Assembly (NCBI GenBank): GCA_010094025.1
Contig: ML991773.1
Location: forward strand, 124,001-188,000
Direction: 5' to 3'
Source of the DNA: Viridothelium virens
Lineage: Eukaryota; Ascomycota; Dothideomycetes; Trypetheliales; Trypetheliaceae
DNA: 64,000 nt
Under the pieces are notes generated by a model that was given only the letters and a program-made list of their open reading frames with translations, had not been told where the DNA came from and ran no database searches. A program made the position numbers and the translations under genes. This document shows, piece after piece, positions 57,665-64,000 of this stretch. Each line of letters opens with the position of its first letter. Within the stretch, counting starts at the first letter, position 1.

Positions 57665-59206
57665 TCAATACCGAATCCCGTTCGCGTTGGTCAGTTTCCT
57701 TCTCTGCTCAATGCCACACTCGTAATCATCCCCATCCAACGACGGCCCATTGAGCATCCTCCATGCAATCTGCGCTGCCCCCTCACTCGCTTTCCATGCT
57801 GCTTCTCCTGTATCGATGCCGCCCTGCTCAATCAGCCCATACCACCTGGGTGTTGGAGTCTGCAGCTCCTTCAGAGCTCCTTCCACTAGCGATCCAAAAA
57901 CCCTCGATCCCCCTTTCTCTCCAAGCATTAACACATCCGTCACGTTCATATCCCCAGAATTCACATAATTATTCTGAATCTCCCTCACCACACAGTCCCT
58001 TACCAGCGCCTTCACCTCCTCCTGATACTCCTTCCAGTGCGCCACCCCTCCATCCTCATAGTGCTTCAGCTCCTGCAGCGGCCAGCCCAGGTCACGACGG
58101 AAATAATCCACATGCTGTGCCCACGCGAGCGGACACGTCCGATTCGTCCACTTCGTCTCGCACGATACCTCCAGCACACTCCTCGTCAGGTACGCGGCCA
58201 CCACATTTCGCTTCTCGACCAACTCCCCCTCTCTGCTCGTCGTATTCTTCAACGCCTCCCTCGACAAATCGCCATTCAACCCATACCCCGCAAACGCCGC
58301 CGCCGCATGCCGCGGCTGACGCGCAAAGTAGCCGCTCCTCTCCTCCTCAAGCAGCGTTACTCCCGCGTATTCCGCGGCGTCGTGCACATCCTCATCATAC
58401 AGCGCGACGAAGTCAGGGGTCGAGAGCACGCCGTGCGTCACCTTGAGGTCTTGGGGCGCGGTGTCCGGGAAGGAAGAGGCGTGCTTCGGGAGCTCCTGCT
58501 GCGCGCCGGAGCGGAGGCAGCCGAGCATGGAGGCGAGCGTGGCGACGGAGGAGGAGGCGGGGAGATGCACGGCTTTGCGGGCGCGGCGGGCGAGTTGGCG
58601 CGGGAGGTCGTTCAGGCCGGCGAGGACGCCGGCGTCGTGTCACCATTCGTAGGGAGGTCTGAAGGGGGGCTGAGGATTAGTGGATGTATGGGTGGTTGAG
58701 AGGGATTGCGGAAATATGGGGGTAAGGAGGTGGCGAGAGAGGGCAGGGTGACGTACGACATGTGTCTTGAGGAGTCAAGGCCAAGGCGTATGATGGAATT
58801 TTGGTAGCTGGAGTCAGTATCGGTGCCGCATTTGGCGAGCCAGATGATGGCGCCTGTGGGTGTGCGGACGGATGCATAGCTATGGAGGAAATGTGACTTA
58901 GCGACTACTTTGATAGGCTCACAATTCAAGTGTAGTAGCATACCCGAATGATTCGGTCACATCAAAGCCAATGGCCAAGGTGGATCCAGCGGTGGCACTC
59001 GTTCGGGGGGCGGTTTCATTGAGGAATCGGGAGAAGAGAATTCCGAAGAAGAGTAAAACCACATTGCCAAGAAAGTACAGAAACAAGGAAGCGAGCGAGA
59101 TCAGAAGTAATACGCTGCATAATCGACGAAGAAAGAACCTTTTCTTTGCATTGCCCGTATTAGGCTGCTCGGTCAAGGGAAGACTTTCATATTTCGGGGA
59201 TGACAT
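57665..59206 (-). CDS. membrane-anchored Hsp70/actin-fold-like protein, with an in-frame stop
   Basis: Exons 59206-58944, 58879-58757 and 58658-57665 (introns 64 and 98 bases), about 459 codons. The N-terminus is cytosolic, then one strong transmembrane helix (RLCSVLLLISLASLFLYFLG), then LAIGFDVTESFGYASVRTPTGAIIW, which looks like the first phosphate loop of the Hsp70/actin ATPase fold. Further on, LYDEDVHDAAEYAGVTLLEE and AFAGYGLNGD recall the Hsp70 region that ends in EPTAAALAYGL, and ASEGAAQIAWRM recalls the final FAAARGAA helix. Many core residues have diverged, so ATPase activity is doubtful. In the best model TGA at 58642-58640 interrupts exon 3 six codons after the splice (PPYEW-stop-HDAGVLAGLND). 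A C-to-T change in CGA would explain it. The rest of the frame is intact, so this is a young pseudogene, an error, or a mis-modelled exon. Confidence 0.6.
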
Positions 59207-59918
59207 GATCTATGTTGAACCTAGTAAGGATGGCGGACACGGATGAGAGCAGCCGACATGATATAGAATACCATATTCCCGTTTGCATAGCCTACTAGCT
59301 GAATGCCTACCAAGAGCTTCCATCGTGGCGTTGCAGTCGTAGGATCTGGGATCAGGGGGAATGATCGGCGGCGTGGTTGATAAGTGGTTTGACGCTTACC
59401 CTAAACGGATAGCCTCTTAATACATAACAACTGTATCTCTTCAGTGATCCAGGGTGTCCACCCATGACAACGGCACTATTTTAGAATTTCATGGAACGTA
59501 GAATGCGTTACAAACAATTGGTCATCCTTTGTTCTTCAAAAGTCTGATCTTGCTGGCTGAGACCTGAAATATCTGCCCTAAAACACCGCTATCTTCCAAC
59601 CCGGCCACAAACAGCAATGCCTTGGGATCAGCGCTGGACTTCATGGAACGGACCTCACGAGGAAGAGACGATATCTCAAAAGCTCGACTGCATCACTACT
59701 TTATCCAACTTCACGCATGGGTGAGTGTTTAGAGATGAACTCCAAGGCCGGCGTGGTCTTGTAGACGCTTAGTAGTATGTCAAAACTCGAGCATGAGGAA
59801 ATCGAAGAAGTGGAATTCATGTTCCAGTCAAACTATCTCCTAGTCTTTTCACACCATGTTTTTGCAGTTTACTCTTCCTTCATATGCATAGTCCCCAGGA
59901 TGGATGGTGCGCTAAGGC
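59207..59918. other. intergenic spacer
   Basis: Between the Hsp70-like gene start and the 3' end of the dehydrogenase gene. No supported gene. Confidence 0.45.
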
Positions 59919-60792
59919 TTAGGCTAAGGAGCGATCAATCTCTCCAAAGTCCTTGTATCCTTCTCCTTTGACAAAAGTATAGAGCGGAGGTCCTTGAGCA
60001 CTCGATTCAGCCAGTTCAACATACAGAGCTCCGTGTGCAGGCCCATCACGACCCAATTCAGCCGCGGCTCCATCCTTTTGGCGCTCATCCGTGAAGTAGA
60101 ACCTACAAATCATGGGTGTCAGTCTATCGTACGCCGAAACCTAGAGGAATCTTTCGACCCGGAGCGAAAGATTTGTCACGAAAAGTGCTTCTCTGCAAAA
60201 AGGGTTACTCACCTATATCCCCGAACTCCATACGCCTTGGTCAGCGCCACTATTGCATTCGCAATAGCCGACTTACCCATCCCAAAGACCAGAACTGGAG
60301 GACGGGGTAACACGTTGAGCTGGTTGCCAGTATGTATAAATGTTTTTGAAGACGAAGCAGGCAGCTCGCCAAACCCAGCGACAGCACATTTAGCCGCTAT
60401 TAGTGGGCTAATTGCATTTATAGTCATATCACGAGACACTTGGGCCATATTAATTGAGGAGAGTGGGTCGGCTTGATCCAAGACAGTGCGAGAAGCCCCT
60501 AAGCAGTCTTAGCAAGGCCCTCAGAGGACGTCTAAGTTGGATGACACCAACCATTGTAAATGACAACGCTCGGAGGACTGCCAAATGCATCCTTAACCTT
60601 GGAAAAAGCGTTTAGAAGAGCAGATGTATCTGCGAGGTCAAGCTGAATTTGGAGGAAGCCTTCCTCATTGCGCCCATCACGGAGACTTCTGGCCGCGATG
60701 GCTACACTGTATCCTCGAGATTTGAAGGCAAGTGCAACATGATGTCCAATGTTTGGACCAGCGCCGAGAATGAATACAATTCGATTCGACAT
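59919..60792 (-). CDS. short-chain dehydrogenase-like protein without the catalytic Tyr
   Basis: Exons 60792-60552, 60498-60213 and 60102-59919 (introns 53 and 110 bases) encode about 236 aa. The N-terminus MSNRIVFILGAGPNIGHHVALAF is a Rossmann nucleotide-binding loop (GAGPNIG), followed by YSVAIAAR, LDLAD and VVIYNG in the places expected for an SDR. In the active-site strand the sequence is LVFGMGKSAIANAIVALTKAY. The Lys is kept, but the position four residues before it is Phe rather than Tyr. This is a fungal SDR subgroup known to me by the GKSA motif and the later RFYFTDERQKDG and GPAHGALYVELA blocks. It probably binds NAD(P), but a classical reductase activity is uncertain. It begins with a compact promoter, and no pathway partner lies beside it. 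Confidence 0.82.
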
Positions 60793-61730
60793 AGTAAGGG
60801 ATCTTGAGAAATGAAGACAGGATATTCTCTGTCTTTCAGATGCCCGTTTTCGCCGTATGAAGACGTGTTCTTGTACATTTCTTCCTCCCAACCAGTCTCC
60901 TGGCTTGCACGACCAAAAGGTCTGCGTTGTGGGACCGGTGAATGCTATTTTGTCAACTGTATCACGTCCGAACCGGGTCGGAGGCTAAATAGACAACCGA
61001 AGTCGATTGATTTGGATGCTTACAAATACAGTAATTGATAATTGTAGGCCGACAGTAAAAGGAGCTTGGTCTCAAAAGACTCTTGGATTTATGATGGACT
61101 AACGATATCAAAGAACCCAGCGGCCCAATTCCGTAGCCTGTTTACTCCGGATTACAGATACATCTCCCCCATTTACGTGTGACGAGTTCATGGCGTCACA
61201 TCAATCCCATAGAAGTCTCCGCTGGCTTGCTCTGGCTTGCAGATAGTCTATCATTGCTTGGTAATAAGGCTCCATGTGAGGATTGAAATGTCAGCAGACG
61301 TGCTCAAAGGACTACGTGATAAGGCTTTAAGCTAATATTATGAATAACAGAAGCTGAGATCTTTAGAGCTCGAGCGCTTCCCGGGGAGCTCTGATGCGTT
61401 AATACCGATAGAGTTGCAAGTCTCAATTGAGACTACCTCATTGATATCTTTGATTTTTGGGATGATTGTCTTAAGCTATCTGAAAATGATTGCTCTGGCT
61501 TTAGCGACGAGTAGTCCGATGAAATCCATACGGATACTTGCACTCGAGGGAGATGCATCTTACAGTCAAGGATGCTCCAAGTTCTTGCCGCACTAAAATT
61601 TAGTGCATAAGACGATACCTATCTAACTTTAGTACCTAAGGTACGTACAAAGCTCAAGCCCCATCTTCAAGACTTCACCCAACGAAGCCTCATTATTTCT
61701 CAACACCTTTTCTTTTTACCTCACTCAAAA
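60793..61730. other. intergenic region
   Basis: No supported gene. It serves as the upstream region of both the dehydrogenase (minus) and the helix-turn-helix ORF (plus). Confidence 0.4.
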
Positions 61731-62015
61731 ATGCATGATTTGAGTAATAGAAGTCTCGTCGTTGGTCTCAGAGCTCTCGGATACACTTCTGCACAGGTCT
61801 CAAGTTTTACGGGGGTCCCCACGCGTACAGCCACTATCATCTTTGACAGAGCCTGCTCGCGAGGCTTCGATCCCAGTAGTCGTCCCCTTAAAATGAAGGA
61901 TGAATACATTAAAGATGCTCCAAAATCTGGTAGGCCACGTAAAGATGGTTCAAATGTCAAAAAGAAACCTGACGCAAAGGTTAGCCATAACTGCTTTAAG
62001 ATGAGACCCGTTTGA
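61731..62015 (+). mobile_element. orphan Tc1/mariner-like helix-turn-helix ORF (transposon relic or small gene)
   Basis: A 94-codon frame with an A-rich ATG context. SLVVGLRALGYTSAQVSSFT, then GVPTRTATIIFDRACSRGFD and DAPKSGRPRK look like the paired helix-turn-helix and GRPRK hook of the N-terminal DNA-binding domain in fungal Tc1-type transposases. There is no DDE catalytic part downstream and no terminal inverted repeats were found, so it is either a truncated transposon or a domesticated DNA-binding protein. A second open stretch in another phase, 62022-62216, acidic and ending WEYRGYLSAD, follows a TAG acceptor. The donors seen in the first frame do not join to it in phase. Confidence 0.5.
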
Positions 62016-62216
62016 AGTAGGCTGATTGTTATTAAGCCGAACGATTATGGACTCTCCAAAATCACAGACTGGCCCGAGCAGAATCCCTCGCAAATTACGC
62101 CTCACGAAGACGGAATCAACGAGGAAGCCTGGGTTGACGAAGCAGACGAGGGCCAAGAGGCTGGGCCCGTCGACGAAGCACGGTGGGAATATCGTGGCTA
62201 CCTATCCGCCGACTAG

Positions 62217-63127
62217 AGCATTGAAGACTAATGTCATGTCTTCAATGGATCTTTTTCGGTGCGCCAAAGCCACGCTTAGCAATAAATTTGTGAAATGTAA
62301 GTGAGCCTCTTAGTAGCCGGGTAAGTTCTCTACATCATCCCGCTCAATTTTCCGCCTCATTTTGGACTTCAGTTGAAGAGGTTGCCGTGGATTAGATGGT
62401 TTGGGAACCGTGACTATACTTCTCCTTAACCATCTCTTTGCATTGCTTGCTCAACTACCACTCCACTGACGTAAAAATCGAAGTCAATTGCAGATATGTT
62501 ATTTTGTAAGCAGGAACACTGCTCTGGGTGGTGTGCTCAATGGAAAATAAGCCATGCCATCAGCCATGTCCTTGCGGAGGAGCGCCGTGGCTGGCGAACA
62601 CACTTCTCGCTGCAATTCGTTAGCATGACGAATCCCCGGCTCATGCACAAGAGATTATCCCCATATTTCTTGGACCTGTATCTTGGCAATCTTGAATGAC
62701 CTGTCTGTTCTCCAAGCTCTACACCATCGCAATATGTAGTATACTGTAGCTCGTGAATTCTCCCGCGGTTGGACTTTCCTTTCCCCACTGTGGCATTTAG
62801 GATGGTAAGACGATTGAAAGGGGAGCTGGTCTAGCTGGTTGGGATCTTCACAAGATGCTCCAGAATTTTATGTCCACAGGGTCTAATTTATGGCGGTTCG
62901 CCTCTCCAAGTCGCTGTGCTTTCAACTTTAGGAACTTGAAATGTGGGGTTCTCTAAGCTGTTTTATATCGAAATTTTCAAGGGTTCGTCCCAGTGAACTT
63001 AATAGATTCGCGGCGCTCGTCAAACACTTCCATCACCTCTATCGCTATGCTTGTCCCCGCCACGTTGGTATCAAAAAGTGCGTCAAATACATATCTCATC
63101 CCTTCCTTCGCGCTCACCTTCTCCTCG
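62217..63127. other. intergenic region
   Basis: 3' flank of the Svp26-like gene and downstream of the helix-turn-helix ORF. No feature supported. Confidence 0.4.
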
Positions 63128-64000
63128 TCAAAATACCTTCTTCGTCCTCTCGCCCTTCCAAAACCCCATTAGCTCTCCCGTCTCCCCGACCCATTCCCTA
63201 ATGCCATTCACCACGGCCTTCGCCATGCCCTCCCTTCCCTGTCCCGGGCCTTTCCCGGGCTCTTTACCGGCACTCACAAAACTACTCCCTTCCCCTGTCG
63301 CATATTCGCTGCCCATGCTTGGGAGGACATTTTCGCCAGCTGATAACGATACGAAGAGCGCGAATGGGACAAGCCAGACGCAGAGCCCGAAGTAAGATGC
63401 GACGTCCGTGAAGGTGGGAGGAAGCTCGTCGGGCCCGTAGATCGAAGACGAAGTGTAGGAGCTTGAGGAGGGATTGGAGTAGCGGGAGGAAGGAGGCGAG
63501 GGATGAGCGGAGAAGTGTCGGAACCAGAGGTAGTGATTTAGAAGGACGAGAACTACGGGAAGATTAGTGGTGGTGGGCTGACCGATGGTTTGGAGACTGA
63601 ATGTTGAGAAGCAGGTTTTTGGGTTCGAGCATTAGGTTTTCGATATTGCTGCTCAAATTGAAAGGTCTTACTGCAGCTGATCAGGAATGTAGGGTCCGTA
63701 AGCTTAACAATAGGAAAGCGGCGAAGGTTCAGAGAGTACACGCCATGGCTGGCAACCCCTACAGCAGTCAAGCCGAGGGGGAATTTGTCCACGAGAACTA
63801 GGAGAATTTGGACGACGACAACAGAGTAGATCAGGTAGGTGAGGATCTTTTTGGCAATGACCGTATGCTCTTCTACCAGTTCCGAGAGGTAGTAGAGTCC
63901 GGAGGCTGCGACGAAAAGGTTAGCTCTATTGCGGCTCCGCAGACGGGAGCAAGACTGTGGTCAGCAGAAGCTTACCAATCGAGAGTGTGAGAAAAGAGAA
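63128..64000 (-). CDS. Svp26/Tex261-type ER-Golgi membrane protein (5' end outside the window)
   Basis: Partial gene: exons 64000-63976 (continuing past the window edge), 63905-63672 and 63552-63128, introns 70 and 119 bases, about 227 codons visible. The sequence reads SGLYYLSELVEEHTVIAKKI, then VVVVQILLVLVDKFPLGLTA, NLRRFPIVKLTDPTFLISCI, LVLLNHYLWFRHFS and TDVASYFGLCVWLVPFALFV. These are the four membrane segments and conserved loops of Svp26/Tex261, an adaptor that sorts Golgi glycosyltransferases into COPII vesicles. Only the first dozen or so residues of the family are missing. The C-terminal tail after NVLPSMGSEY is Gly/Lys-rich and less conserved. Confidence 0.9.

Noticed and set aside
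1-64000. LTR retroelements, Polinton-like elements or CRISPR arrays
   Set aside because: No reverse transcriptase, integrase, capsid-like or long terminal repeat signals, and no regularly spaced short palindromic repeats were noticed.

Overview
The window comes from the nuclear genome of a filamentous ascomycete (Pezizomycotina). Genes are spaced 0.5-3.5 kb apart, and most are interrupted by short GT-AG introns of 48-120 bases. The families are typical of moulds: GH72 glucanosyltransferase, GH79 glycosidase, indoleamine 2,3-dioxygenase, a PRO1/ADV-1-type Zn2Cys6 regulator, a STAND/NACHT protein, DUF6594-like and CsbD-like proteins. The class (for example Dothideomycetes or Leotiomycetes) cannot be fixed by eye. 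No rRNA, convincing tRNA, CRISPR or LTR element was seen. All exon boundaries were placed by hand from splice signals, reading frame and family conservation.

Left part (1-18 kb), the more accessory part: a NACHT/NPHP3-type NTPase with a TIR/SEFIR-like segment (188-3351, +); a fatty acid desaturase with three His boxes (5719-4264, -) and a short degenerate tandem repeat upstream; a multi-exon fungal membrane protein (8097-10283, +); a secreted GH79 glycosidase (12348-10676, -); a DUF6594-type membrane protein (14272-13149, -); and an MFS transporter (15835-17509, +). A 34-bp exact copy of desaturase coding sequence lies at 12937-12970.

Middle part (18-43 kb), mostly housekeeping: indoleamine 2,3-dioxygenase (18969-20664, +); a ten-exon YchF/YGR210C-like GTPase with a 10-nt microexon (23239-21258, -); a 239-bp MITE-like element (23934-24172); a GPI-anchored GH72 glucanosyltransferase (26344-24857, -); a NatC auxiliary subunit Naa38-like LSM protein with a probable GC-AG intron (27080-27439, +); a large Ser/Pro-rich protein (32678-29844, -); NAD kinase (37107-35167, -); a CsbD-like stress protein (39050-38351, -); and a coiled-coil protein (42129-40381, -).

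Right part (44-64 kb): the most interesting locus, a secreted precursor with eight copies of a GWHNVGQSAGE peptide separated by KEX2 (KR) sites and perfect Xaa-Ala/Xaa-Pro dipeptide spacers (44304-45014, +). This is the architecture of an alpha-factor-type mating pheromone, but the peptide has no cysteines. It is followed by a SAM/PH protein (48244-45812, -); a PRO1/ADV-1-like developmental regulator (51722-53795, +) behind 3.5 kb of gene-free DNA; a conserved protein of unknown function (55978-57195, +); a membrane-anchored Hsp70/actin-fold protein whose best model has one in-frame stop (59206-57665, -); a divergent short-chain dehydrogenase (60792-59919, -); an orphan Tc1-like helix-turn-helix ORF (61731-62015, +); and an Svp26/Tex261-type ER-Golgi protein cut by the window end (64000-63128, -). 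A pheromone-like precursor about 7 kb from a PRO1-type regulator is suggestive, because that regulator family controls cell fusion and fruiting-body development. The link is an inference.
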